A DNA stretch of 64,000 nt from Mansonella perstans (lineage: Eukaryota; Nematoda; Chromadorea; Rhabditida; Onchocercidae): NCBI GenBank assembly GCA_037074765.1, contig JBAMDO010000580.1:310001-374000 (forward strand). The letters run 5' to 3'. Positions 23,001-42,688 of this stretch are shown here, in pieces. A program made the position numbers and the translations under genes. Each line of letters opens with the position of its first letter. The stretch's first letter is position 1. Under the pieces are notes generated by a model, which saw only the letters and a list, made by a program, of their open reading frames with translations, was not told the DNA's origin and searched no databases.

Positions 23001-24491
23001 TATCCTTCTTAAAAACAAGCGAATAGTTTTAAAATAGCTCATTTCACTGCAAAAAATACAACTATTAGTAGTTATTCTTTTGTCAAATCTCTGTTGGTGG
23101 AAATGCCGATTGAAATTTTGAATTCAGTAATTAGTGCACTTGCATTCATTGCATTCCCGTCCGTAGTTTTTTTACGCAGCATTTCAAAGTGGATTTCAAA
23201 GCATTTCAAAGAAACTAGCAAATTCTTTCATTTCATTAGCTGCAATGCTTTGAATGAATTTCTAATTTATGCTATTCAATGAAATTAACGTGGCGCATTA
23301 GTGAAGAAAGCACTTCTATTCTGAGAAAAGCACTACTTTGTGAAAGTTCCATTTTGTGAAATTATGTTTCGAATCTATTTCATTGGATCCATTATGCCCT
23401 AGTTAGAAGAAGCGGCACTTTGTTTGATCTAAGTACTTATCCCTTTCTTGACAAATCTTTACCTTGTTCTATCATAAATTAACAAATAAAATTTTTTTTT
23501 GAAAGCGAAAAATGATTTAAAAAAAAATAAAAAAGCCCATCCCATCAGTGATTTTGCATGTTTTTTTTTTCATTTTCTGCTACCCTTTCTGTGTACACAA
23601 TTACTTTAAAGAAATTTCCGTCTCCCGAGAGAGATTAATGATCATTATTTTGATTCAATCATAGCTTGGTTTTTTTTTTGTTTTTAGAAAAACTATAAAA
23701 AAAGAAAAATCATTATAAACGACTAACTGATATTTATTTTTTAATTTTATTCATCCCGAGTTTCAAGTAAATATTGAATATTTAATGGAAACATCACGAC
23801 ACTTGAAATTTGAAATGGTATATGTAAAGAAGTCCTGTGATTAATTTGGTTATTTTCTAGATTATAAGATCGGAAACCGGCTGCCATTCGAAGTCTCTTT
23901 TGGCACTAGTGAATGGAATTATCATTCGGCGATAATACACCTGTCAATTTACTACCAGAAATTACGCAAAGTTTGATTAGTACAAGCAATATCGTTCTCC
24001 CAAAGTTTGTGGTCTTCTTGAGATATAATATGTTTGCTAAGATTTTCACCCAATGGTGTGAATCCTGGTGTGAAATCCGAAAAAAAAAGAATTGGTGAAA
24101 AAAAAAGTGGTGATGAATGTATTTTATAATTTAGATATTAAACATGACTGGAAGATAGAACTTTTTTGATATCAAATTATGATTGGTTACATTAATTTGG
24201 AAGGTGCGCTGTGCAGTGAGGAAGAAAATAAACTTTGGAAATTTAATAAATTCCTTGCAGAGAATTTACAAAAGTAGAGCGTCTCAGACCAAAAATAAAA
24301 TTAAACGTCGACGATACTTTGGTAAAATTTGGTGAGAAAATACGAGATCGATGGCTTATTAAAGTAATGAATAATAATAATTTACGATCAAATCAAACAT
24401 CCTGAAAAAAATTCAAAATTTCATACCTGTGCTTGAGTACATCCAACCAAAAAATGCTTATTTTCTCCTACAGAATCTTTCTCTAAATTTG

Positions 24492-26523
24492 ATGAAATTT
24501 AGATTTGCGCGCAGAACTAAAAAACTAGAAGTAAAAGAAGAAAATTTTTTGCAGGGATTAATTGGTAGTGGGGGATACGGCGAGATATATTATGCATCAG
24601 ATTTGAAAATGAATGACGAGTCAGTAGCTGTTAAAGTGGAACCCATATTAAGGAAGGGAAAAGTAGCTAAACGAATGATTCTGGAACAAAAAGTAATCGG
24701 ACTCCCAATTTGGCTTTCCTAACTTGAACAGTGCATTCAGATAGTCTAAATATTCATCTCTTCAATATTCTTGCAAAATATCAAGTTTTAAAGTTGAAGG
24801 CAATTGGTTTCTTAGATAATGTTACGTTTGCAAGGCAGACCGCATGCACCTCTGATGTGGGGTTCCGGAACAGAACGTGGCCTAAATTATATTGTGATGC
24901 AATTATTGTCGACGAATGTCGCGGATTTAAAAAAGCAGTGTCCTTTGCAACGATTATCGAAGGCTACTTCGGGGCGAATTATGCAACAGGTAATATTTAA
25001 AATCAATCATTTTTATAAATTTTCTCATCTTTATTTTCTTTTTTTTTCGTGCTTTTTTTAAATTATCAGTCCTTTCCGGACAAAAAACAGCTCGTTCAAT
25101 GAGACTTTGAGAGCTGCAGAGTTTCAGAGAAATATCAAAACCGCAATAAACAAACATATAATAAATTACAAACGAATTTTACTACATTCGCTGCCAAAAA
25201 TTAATATCTCATTTGCTTTGATTTCGTTTCAAAATGCATTAAAGATAGCTAAAATAAGTGAGATTTACTGCATTATCTCAGGCAATAGCTGGCATTCGCG
25301 ACATCCACAAAGCAGGATATATTCACAGAGATGTGAAACCGGCTAATATGTGTTTCGGTCTGACCAATAAAGTAAGTTAAGAGAGTCCGATTTTGCAGTA
25401 TTTCTCTGATTGCTCTGCAAATAAAAATTCAGGCTTGAAACAGTAGTTCCTATAATTTACAGGAAAAAAAGTCAATATACTTGTATGATGAAGCGAACAA
25501 TGACTTGATATACTTGAAACTTTATGAAATTCATTACTTTAGCTTACTGATAAATAAGTCAAACTGAACAAAAATCAAAAAAATGTAGATAGTAAAACAC
25601 AATTAAAAAACATCAAACGTGTTCGTTAGAGCAGTAGGCGCTTGTTTATCGTGGATTATGGTTTGGCGAGAAAGTTTCGAGAATCGGATGGAACACTGAT
25701 TGGAAGAAGAAAGAGAGCTGGATTCCGTGGAACATTGCGCTATGTGTCAATGCGTGTGCATGATCGGAAGGAACAGGGACCATCAGACGATTTGATCGCA
25801 CTTTTTTTCACACTCATAGAAATACTTAGAGGAGAATTACCTTGGAAGAATGAAAAAAGTGATAAAGAAATAAAAAGCGCTAAAATGGATTTGGTAATTT
25901 TTATGTTTTCGTTCATTAATGTTAACAAAGAAATACAAGGAAATTTCAACAACTCTCCCCAAACAACATCAAAAATGATGATCGAATTTTTATGCTCATT
26001 TCAGGTAAACGATAACTTCGTCAAAATATCTGAAAACTTTGGCTCTAGTCTGGGCGAATACGGTCGAGCAGTAATGACATTAGATGTAGATGCTGAACCT
26101 GATTATAAATTTTTAATTTTAACCATGAAGGTTGTTGCACCGAAATTTTCCAATCTCAGAATTCAGAACTATTCGATTTACTTTTTTGAAAATGAGAAAA
26201 TTGCTTTGCAGCAAATGCATTAACTGCTGAACTTTTCAACTCAAGATATGAAAATTAAGAACACACAAATAAAAAGTGGACAAAACCAAATGCAACAAAG
26301 CAAAACTACAAAACCAATAAAACTATGAGCTTATTCTAAAATCAGAATATCATTAAATTTTCGAAAGAAAACTAATCAATGATATTCGAATCAGGAAAAA
26401 GAAATTTTTTATAGCTTGAACATCTTAGTTAAAATTTTATAGAATTTGGCTGGCAATCGACCATTAAACGATCCATATGACTGGGAAACTGATTATGTAG
26501 AAGTGCTAAAAGAATATAAATGA
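24492..26523 (+). CDS. TTBK-like casein kinase 1 family protein kinase
   Basis: Six exons, all joined in phase 0: 24492-24692, 24816-24989, 25282-25371, 25630-25893, 26005-26130 and 26443-26523, giving about 311 residues. Kinase landmarks are in order: Gly-rich loop GSGGYGEIY, VAVKVE with the catalytic Lys, HRDVKPAN catalytic loop, DYG in place of DFG (frequent in worm CK1/TTBK proteins), the GTLRYVSMRVH activation segment, and GPSDDL followed by LPW, the CK1 signature. The PDY near the C-terminus also fits CK1. These features point to an active Ser/Thr kinase of the expanded nematode TTBK-like group, a group often linked to sperm in C. elegans (family knowledge, not shown here). The acceptor of exon 4 is TTAG at 25628-25629; the nearby GCAG would break the frame. 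The start at MKFRFARR is the least certain point: an upstream in-frame ATG at 24429 is possible, and so is a separate 5' exon. Confidence 0.85.
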
Positions 26524-27316
26524 TCAGCTAACTTTCATTATCTGAGTGCACTACTAGGTTTATGAATTGTACAACAATACTTTTTCTCTGTGGTAGCAAT
26601 ATATCGTTAATTTGTATATAAAGTTCCACATTTTTATCACATTAATGTTCTAGCCCAAATTTCATCAACTGAAAACTGAAGCACTATTTTCGAGGATGCA
26701 TACAAGAAAATGCTACCGAACTAGCCTCTACCTCAGTAAGAAAATGACAAAATTATACATCAGGCCCTTCCCTATTACAATCTTTTTTGTGAGAAGCAGC
26801 TGTCGCGTAACAATAAAACTGCTTACTGCCAAATTGGGACCAGTTTTATCAGAATGGAACTATTTTTGTATTGTTCGTCACTAAATGAATACTACATTTA
26901 TCGAAAATTACCACATTTTACAAGTTACATGCAAAGCAAGGCTTGGCAATTAAAACATGAAACAGCAAGAAACCTTGAAAGCTTTTACTCCCAAATGTTG
27001 ATAAATTCACCGAAATTTAATATCTATTGCATAGCTTTATTGAATATTCTGCTGAGGTCGTTGAAAAATCCCCAGTTGATATCATACTTATCGTTGATAG
27101 CAATCGGACCAAACATATCCTCATTGCCGACGCTAAGACCTACGAAACGACACAATTTATATCAAAAGAATGAATAGTACTTAAAGGACAATAGAATCTT
27201 TATAATTTCGGTAGTTTAAAAGCATAAAATTTTAATGTAGACTATAACTAATATTTTTCGAACTTCTGATATGAACTTTTCTGTAAATTTTATCATGTAT
27301 TATTATTAAACGGCAT
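26524..27316. other. Intergenic, convergent 3' ends
   Basis: This is the space between the stop of the plus-strand kinase and the stop of the minus-strand unidentified gene. It is AT-rich. The short frames at 26696-27177 show no domain or splice support. It must hold the 3' UTRs of both genes. Confidence 0.6.
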
Positions 27317-29500
27317 TCAGCGGAAACCTCTCAATGGAGCCAATGAAATGCCGTCCTTTCGACCAACGGGCATGCCTAGTACGTTCACTGTCCGAATACG
27401 ACCAACTTCGACTTCTTCACGATGTTTTTGACCATGACCAAACGATTCTAACAGCGTTAATATCGATGGTATCGCTTTTGTTGACTAAAATGATTTAAGT
27501 GAATTCTCGAGGATATATAGTTTTCCCTTTTTTTTTATGAATTGCATTAAGATGCAGAAAATCAGATGAGGATGGATTGGATCATAATAACGATACCTTT
27601 AGACGGATATCTATGTATCAGTACTAATCTGAACAATGAGACAAATGTCAAATCAATTACAACATAATAAGAGATACTTGGCTGAGATATTTCGTCAAAT
27701 GAGGCACGTTGCAAAGCTTACATTAAGAAAGTTGCAAGAAGCATAGATTTTCCGAAAATTAACGGAATAATTGGACAAATTAATATTGATTAAACAAGTC
27801 CATTACTGCATAAACAAAATCAGAGGAATTCATCGAAAATTGAAACTAGATATGGTTTAATTTTAAATACAAAGTTGGATAACGGACTACAAAAATTATA
27901 TTGCATGAGTTTTCTTATTGTAACAATCCATCACAAATTTTTGTCATATTTTTCGAAAGTAATAGATGATGAAATGAATTAGGCAAAGAAACACATGCAT
28001 TTGAGGTATTTTATATTAAAACGGTTTCATTTACGTTCTAGCATAATGGTCACTAGTAACCGGAAGTAGAAGTAGTGAATAAACTCATCAGCAGATTTGG
28101 GGTAAATGGTTAACAAGCCGAATTGGTTTGAGATCGGTGAGTGCTAACAGAGGATTCAAAAATGATTTATCAAGTGAAGGTGCGTCAGATGGACTGATCT
28201 GTTATATTATTACATTTTTTGACCTTTTGGAAAGATGATCTGTAACCTTTATTTGTTGGGTAAAAGCTGCACTTTTGGCTGGAGAATTGATATGGATTGT
28301 GCTTTGAGGTGTTGCTAATTTCGAAAAAAGTGGAGAGTTTGTTAACATATAATGCTTTGACGAAACAATTGGAGTGATCTTTGTAGCGGGAATAGTTGGC
28401 TGCAAACCCTAAAGAGATACATATATGAGAGTTCATGCTTTAAAATAAATAACTTGAAATTAAGTGGACAAATGATTAATTTCGATATATTAATGGTAAA
28501 TTTTCAGAAATTACGATGTTTTGATAAAAACCTGGACAAAATGAAAGAAGTCCTTATTCCAAATGAAATTTTTTTTATATTCTGATGATAACATATCTTA
28601 GTTAGTAGATCAAATTCATTAAGATATTTGATAAATGGATCGAGCAAACTTTGCAGCACTGGTTTTAACTCCACACTCGATTCCGTCTTCTTTGGTTTCA
28701 AAAAATCAAATACTGACCACGACGAGCTTGTTGAATTCTCCCAGGGCTCTTTCTTCACCTCAAATAAAATTTTCAATTTCAATAATCTGACAGTGGTAAT
28801 ATCTCACTTTTATGTAATATATCTTTCCAATGACTTCAACGTAAAAAATGCTAAGTGAGCAAACTTTAATAACGCTTTATGGTTAAGACTATAACGACAT
28901 GTAATGGTTCAATGGATTCTGAAATAGCATTTGAAAAGAAATTGTACTTTATCCATAAACTGGAATGTTTTCGGGTATTGCTTCGTCATGTCGACAACTC
29001 TAGACGAAGGCTTTAATAATGGAAAAATAATTTGATCAATGTTTCTCCGATTTTCAGCATACGCTTCTGAAACTCTTCTTCAATATTAATTTACTTCAAA
29101 GTCGAAAATGAAGTGAAATATTCATAGCCTCTCTAATTATGGCGAAATAATGCCTTCCGAACAGTGGTCTGTTCCCGTCAATAAGCAAAAAAGAACTCCA
29201 TTATAATAAATCTTTCAAAGGCAAATTTTACTTAAATTTTTATCAAGTAAGTTAGTCTGCAAGCATTCTTTTGATAAAATAGAAAGCAAAACACAGATCC
29301 TTACAGTGGACAATCACTTCTCCAATTTTCTTTGCAATTGTCCCGTGCAATTGATTTATTTTCCAAAATAAGCATCAGCTGATCAAAAAGATCAACAGAA
29401 CTATCTGTTTGCTAATGTATGTCATTGATCTAATCAAACTGCTAACGATTCATCTGTTTCACTGAAGGGCAGTAGTAACTGCGGCTGGATCATGTCACTC
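27317..29500 (-). CDS. Unidentified minus-strand gene: clear 3' exons, uncertain 5' exons
   Basis: Three 3' exons join in phase 0: 28408-28247, 28198-28115 (after a 48-nt intron) and 27484-27317, ending ...SLAPLRGFR and stop. The last exon reads as real protein (ILTLLESFGHGQKHREEVEV). Further upstream, likely exonic blocks are about 28790-28580 (SWSVFDFLKPKKTES; LQSLLDPFIKYLNEF), about 29065-28950 (NRRNIDQIIFPLLKPSSRVV), about 29195-29107 (IDGNRPLFGRHYFAII) and 29411-29305 (SVDLFDQLMLILENKS). The 29411 and 29195 blocks agree in phase, but the junctions near 29100 and 28800-28900 do not close without a stop or an implausibly short intron. The gene may therefore be broken, may have an exon I missed, or may hold sequence errors. 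I do not recognise the family. It lies about 1 kb downstream of RPB2 on the same strand. Confidence 0.45.
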
Positions 29501-30462
29501 AATCAAGTTGACTCAACAGTGTTTAACAATAAAAATCCAACATCACAGATCTCGCTGCTTTCTAACATTGCTAATTATTATGTTTCTTATGCATCAATAC
29601 AGAAAAACTTTGCAGTTGCAAAAACCACTACCTATCAAACCCATCAAATTTATGCAAAATAAAAGACAAACCGCGAGAAACTTGCTGCGTACTGGATGAT
29701 TTAAAGATTATCAGAAAAAAAAATAATAATAGCTGTTGTGGTGGAGAGCTACCGGATAACATAACGAATTCGTTGTAAAATTATCGAAACTAGCAATAAC
29801 AATGAATCTGGCATATACATTTGGGTCAATCGTCAATCGCATCCATAACCAACCATCTCCATGTTAATTTGGCATGCGGATAATTGTGTCGCAACAAACA
29901 CAGCTCTCCGACCATTTATTCAACTCATAGTACTGCACATGGAATTTATGGAAAGCACTTTACAACATTTCATAGGTTTGCTTATATAGATTATCAAACT
30001 TCGAAAAGAATCAGGTTTCCAAGTTTCGCCAAAATCCGTGATTACCTTCTCCGCTCAATCATTTTCTGATCTCGATAGCATCAAAATTAGAAAAATTTGT
30101 TCCCAAAAAAAATTTCTAAAAAATTATTTCTTTCAATAAAATTAGCACGGAAAGTTTTTGAAGAAGAAATGAAGAATAATTTGTGTTTCCAATTATACAA
30201 AGTAAAAAAAAAAGGAGAGCAATAACATTATGCAAACTCATTCCTTCTGTATTCAAACAACTGCATATTTTATTTTTTGGTACTCAAAAAACTAGTAGAT
30301 ATAACAAACTCTAGAACAAAATTCAACAAGTCTGCTTTTCCAAACACTGTTGTCTCATTCTCTCAAACTCTTCAAAATTCCAAATTCAGCTGAGACAAAA
30401 CGAAACACAGAAGACCCAACTGCTAATTAGAAAGCATACGAATACAATAACTCAAAAAAAAT
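29501..30462. other. Spacer between RPB2 stop and the next minus-strand gene
   Basis: No exon with coherent phases was found. One short minus-strand frame near 29700-29830 (DPNVYARFIVIASFDNFTTN) looks protein-like but has no supported splice partners. The region includes the RPB2 3' UTR. Confidence 0.5.
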
Positions 30463-37797
<7,335 letters not shown>

Positions 37798-39789
37798 TCT
37801 TTCTAAAAATTGGAAAATCAAGTAAAGAAATACTGTAACAAATATTAGAAATGAAATGAATAGAATCAAGCATATGAGATTATTTCATTTTGAATAGTTT
37901 AGTAAAAAAAAAAAAAAAGTTACAAGTATTATGTATTAGTGTCAAAATGTAAATGGTAAAAAAATCATAATTGATAAACTCGTATAATTGATATCATGTT
38001 TCTCGTTATAAAAGACGAGAAAAAGATTACACTTTTTGAAATTTTGTCTTCCACAACTTAAAAAACTATTTGATGACCAAAATTATAACTGATAGTATCC
38101 CTCATTAGGCCAATCATTTTAGGATAAGAATGTCTCTTTCATCTAGACATTGTTTATCATACTATGCACTATCATCTTAAAAGTTTATAATGATGCTTGT
38201 TTCAGCATCAATTTCAAATAAATCGCTGAAAATAGCAATATCTACTAGGAATCACGTTACTCTATGAACCTTCCTCATTCTCCTCAAAATCCTTCCATTC
38301 CTGTCTATCCACTTCCCGAATCTTTCCCTCCTCCTTAATTCCTTCACTTATCACCTTAGGCCTTAGGCCTAGCAATCTCTTTCTGTCCTATCCATCGATG
38401 GCCAACTATATCAATTCAATTTCTGCTGGCCAATTGGATGTTTTACCGCCCGGCCAACCTTATTATAGTAAAAAGAGGTTCCGCGCAATTATTTTCGGTT
38501 GTCAATGAATTTTCTTAACAGTGACAGAAGAAAACCGATACTTCCGAGAGTAGTTCTGGGATTTAGCGGGATTTAGAGGTAATTTTAGGATGATAGTTAC
38601 TTCTTGTTAAATTGTTATAGCTCACAAATGCCATTTCTAGTTGCCATACACAATACCCAAATTTTTATAGTTTAGCTAACAGTTTTAGCTCCGTGGGTTA
38701 TGGTGAACCGAACCCAAGTAAACATAACGATTAAAAGTGGAAAAGTTGATCTGACCCAAAATGACCCGAAAACAGGAAGAGGTGAGCTGGATCATGAGTT
38801 AAGCAACTACTGTAGGAATTGTCAAAACCACTAACCTTACAATCACAACAGTAAACAGTATCCTCTCAATATCTACTACAGCTTTTTAAGTTATTTTCCC
38901 ATTGCATGCAGTAAGTAATCTGATAATGCTAATATAACCAGCACTGATTGAATGTAACTGAAGCCAGAATTCAGTTTAATCATTAGTGCGCAACGATAAA
39001 ACCAATAGTAAAGTACTACAAGTTACTAGATTCCCAGAAATACAATGCCAATATATTCTTTTTTAAAGGTATTTGAATGAAAATTTAATGAAATCCTTGA
39101 AAATTTTAATTGAAACTAAGCATTGCGATAAATATAAATATACACCTATATGTTTATCCAAAAACTGATGTCACATCCCAGACTTTTTTATTTACATTTA
39201 GAGAAAATTTGAATTAGAAGCTTAGAAATAAACTGCAACTTATCTTCACCTTTTTTATAGCACAATTTTCTTACGAATATTCATTTTTTCTGATTTTCAA
39301 CAGACGGTAAGGCGGTTTTCATGATTATGACAAGAGATTTAGGAAGCACGTAACAGTCGAGTTCTATATTTCTGATAATTGATTGTGAATTGAGTTGCAA
39401 ATATTTTTCATTTTTTTTTTTTTTTTTTTTTTTTTTTCATTTACATTGTACTAATACATAAAGTTTTTGGAAAGTTTTTTTTCAGATTTTTTTGAAGTAT
39501 TGCCTGTGGGATTGTTTCTCTTGATACAATGTACACATCATCACATCTATACATTCGTAATTGTAATATCATACATTCTAGTTTCCATCCATTCATATGA
39601 AAATGAAATGCGCAAATCTCATAGAGTCAAAAATGTTTCCTACAATGTTTTTCCGTTTTGTTCACGTCTATTATAGTTTAATGTTTTTTTAGTATGTTTG
39701 AAACTGAAAATGTAATCCCTGAATTGAGCTTCGATGATTCCATTAAGATCTGTAAATGATTAGTAAGGGTTAATTTATTTTTAGGTGCT
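37798..39789. other. Divergent intergenic region between RPB2 and the INO80E-like gene
   Basis: This 2-kb spacer lies between two genes transcribed away from each other, so it should contain both promoters. A CT-rich tract lies near 38270-38345 and a long T tract near 39411-39437. No coding exon is supported. A plus-strand frame at 39467-39676 lacks any domain. Confidence 0.6.
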
Positions 39790-42022
39790 ATGCTGGAATC
39801 TGAACAGCAGCAACAATTGACTGACAGTAGATCGATAGGAGGATGTCATCAAGGTACTCCTGTAACTCCACAACAGCAACAATTAACCTTTCTAGTGACA
39901 ACTCAACAGCCACTACCTTCTGTTAATCATGTAATTGGACAGCAACAATCAGTTCAGAATCAAAGTTGCTATATGTCGACTGGGCACGTAACAAATGCCC
40001 TAAACTGCGTACCCTCGCCTATACCTTCAAGAACAACATCTTCCACACCGCATACTCACTCTTCAGCTATTTCATCTCCATCTTCTCTTTCCGTCCAATC
40101 AACAAGTGGAGGTCAGTGTTCTGTACAGTTGCAAGGCTCTGCGTCATGTCCGCCGCAATCCTTATCGAATCCATCTCCGTTGTCATCAACTCGAATCAAT
40201 GCACCTTCTCCTTTGCAAACCTCTTCTAATGCAGTTTCTCAATTCCAACGACAGCATTCCGTGTCATTCACACCAGGTGGTGGTAGCTCACATGCAGAAC
40301 ATCTTCGATCTACGACGAGCAGGAGTTTCGATGGAGAATACGATAATATACATCAGCAACAGCCGATCCTGTGCGATGCTTCATCGCAACAGATGCATCA
40401 CGCTTTGCAATTGCAGCAAGCTCGTCAACAGCATGTTTTGCAGTCTTCTTGCATACAGCAACATCAACAGCAGCAACAACAAAAATGCTTGAAACAACCA
40501 ACAACAATGAGTCATCAAAGCCAGCATCAAAATCTCCAGCAACAACAGCAAACGCTGCAGCAACAACATTGTCAGCAAACTCAATTATTGCAGCAGCAAC
40601 ATCTTCATATGATGCAACAGCCACAACAACAACAGCTACAGAATTTTCCATATCAACCGCAGATCGTCCAGCAGAAACAGCGGGAACAGTTGCAGCAGAT
40701 GCAACAATCGCAGCAGTTACAAATGCAGTCACAGCCGGGTTATACACAGTTTCCACTGCAGAAACAATTAAAAAAGCATTCCACGCAACGTGATGATGGT
40801 GATGAGGAAGAGGAGGAGGACGTACAGCAACGACCTCTGACAGCAAAAGAAGAATATAGAGAACTGAAACATCGCTTCAAATTCCTCGTTTATGTAAGTT
40901 CTTAGAGTAGATGTTTCTGAATGAAGTTTTTGGATACAAATCCTTTTTAGATACGAATTAGGGCTTAACACGCAAAGAGTAAAGTGGTTGTGACGGCCTC
41001 GAAGCTGTGCGATACATAGTATAGTGCATGTAAGAATATGACTTTGTTTATTGAAATTTATCGTTTTTCTATTTATCGGCAATCATTTGCCTGCATATTT
41101 CAAAAGCAGAACTTTTTTAGGAGAACGAATGTTATCAGGAAGAATTACGGAATTTGCAAAGGAAGTTGTTGAAGCTGTCGCGGGACAAAAACTTCTTACT
41201 GGATCGTCTGTTGCTTTACGAGAAACTGAGTGACTCGTCGGATGAATCGGATTCATCTATAAAAACAGTCGAGGAAAAAGCGCCACCCAAAAAGTAATTT
41301 TTTAAGTTGCATCGATACGAAGCATGAAATCCTTATAAAAAATTATTAGGGAGAAGTACAAATATGTTATTTCCAGTCCAAGCTATTTCTCATTTAAGAT
41401 TACAATTTTCAAGAAAATAATGGAAATTGATAAGAGCAGTTCCCCACTTTTTATTCTTCCTGTAAATTTCGTTTTAATAAAAGTCATTATTTTTGACTTC
41501 GATTTTGAAGATTTTCAAATTTTCAGGAAATCTCGTCCGCCTGCTTCAAGGCGTCGTTCAGCAAATGCAAGAACTAAGGGACCAAACAGTAATAATTGTA
41601 TAGATTCAGATGTAGCGAAAATGTTATTAACAGAACAGCAACAACATCAGATGCAGAAGGAATCGTTACAACAACCATCGGAACAGCAGCGGCTATCAGT
41701 GCAAGCAACAGGTTTCCGTTTAATTGAAAATCTTTTCTTTTCGGCTTTGAACTTTTTGACATTAATTGAAAAGTCTTTTTCCAGTCCTGGAAAGAAATTT
41801 TTGATTTTAGAAACGACTACCAATATCGGTGTTCCCGTATGCTGTGCTTCGGAAATGAGCTCCAGAGAACAACGTACTGATGTTCCCGTCTCGGTTTGTT
41901 GTTCGTTAGAAGGAAATATTAAACGAGAAGCTGTGATTTCCACTCCTGCAGTTGAAGAGATGGTATTTGAAGAAAATCGAAGCGGTCAGTTCTCGTCATC
42001 TGCTTTTGCTTCACCTCGATAA
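39790..42022 (+). CDS. Gln-rich protein with INO80E-like coiled-coil segment
   Basis: Exons are 39790-40893, 41121-41293 and 41527-42022; within the last, 41712-41810 may be removed as a 99-nt intron (spliced product about 557 residues). The first exon encodes about 340 residues of Ser/Thr/Pro- and Gln-rich low-complexity sequence with CAA/CAG runs. It then reaches [20 protein letters not shown], continuing [20 protein letters not shown] and [20 protein letters not shown]. This matches the conserved block of INO80 complex subunit E (also similar in INO80F/TFPT), a small chromatin-remodelling subunit. A basic stretch follows ([18 protein letters not shown]). The usual metazoan INO80E is far shorter, so the Gln-rich extension is lineage-specific. 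The start is the first ATG, six bases after a TTTTTAG acceptor likely used for SL trans-splicing. The assignment rests on the coiled-coil motif alone. Confidence 0.8.
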
Positions 42023-42688
42023 TATATATTTAAATGCATTTATATTCCCGGTGTTATTGAATTTCTTTGAAATTTTGTGATTAGGTTTAATTCAATATTG
42101 TTTATACATAGTTTGAATATGTGAAAATTAAAAAATTTGGCGATTTTCTAATTTTTAAGATAGTGAAAGCATTTGGTAAAAATTTTGTTTTTGGTCGTAT
42201 GATGCTTTTGTTGGGATTATGTATTCCATAATATCCTTTGATACTATTCTCATGTAGAACAATGATTTCAACAGAAAGTGTTCATCTCTATTATCTTAAT
42301 CTAGAAAATGTTCAGATCTAAGACCAATAGTAGGTTTTATACTACTTTTTTCTTTTCAGGGTAGAATTTTGATTCAGGACGGATTGATCTTGATCCTTAA
42401 TTCTTTCGTGTTTGTTCATTTATTGGAACAAATAAAGATTCAAACATTGATGCATGTGTAATGTTGATGTATAGATACAAGGATTTGATTTGTACTTTTT
42501 TTTTCCATTTACAAGTGTTGGTCCATTGACATGCTCAAAAATTAAACCTGGAAGTATAACCATTTGATATTCTTGGTTAATTAGTGTCCAGGGGAAGTTA
42601 TAATTATAACACTCCCTGACCAGCGTCGCGATACTTTTTGCAGGTGTTATTCTTTTTTACAGGTATTCTTGAATTAGTGTTTTTATAA
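42023..42688. other. Short spacer upstream of UNG
   Basis: This is AT-rich sequence containing the 3' UTR of the INO80E-like gene. A TTTTTTACAG acceptor near 42662 precedes the first UNG ATG by about 26 bases, consistent with SL trans-splicing. The two genes share a strand and lie about 670 bp apart, so an operon is conceivable but not shown. Confidence 0.5.

Larger units (their letters stand above)
9087..24491. other. 15-kb AT-rich stretch without a convincing gene
   Basis: No open frame here shows a recognisable domain, coherent splice phases or protein-like composition over more than about 140 codons. The longest frames (minus strand near 21658-22089; plus strand near 19814-20221) look like chance openings, and the second runs through a tandem duplication. 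The stretch holds homopolymer runs (poly-A near 14878), ATA-type simple repeats, a short decamer repeat (GGTGCATACG near 18365) and the minisatellites listed separately. It contains the promoter side of the left-edge gene (upstream of 9086) and of the kinase (upstream of 24492). Non-coding RNA genes cannot be excluded; I saw no tRNA-like cloverleaf or B box. Confidence 0.6.

Noticed and set aside
25635..25638. Frameshift or premature stop at the exon 3-4 junction of the TTBK-like kinase
   Set aside because: The GCAG acceptor would give TAG in frame, but the TTAG acceptor at 25628-25629 keeps phase 0 and adds only two Ser residues, so the gene looks intact.
40310..40846. Long Ala/Val-rich and Ala/Thr-rich frames over the Gln-rich exon, both strands
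   Set aside because: CAA/CAG repeats read in other frames give Asn, Thr, Ala, Val or Leu runs without stops. The Gln-rich frame continues into the conserved coiled coil.
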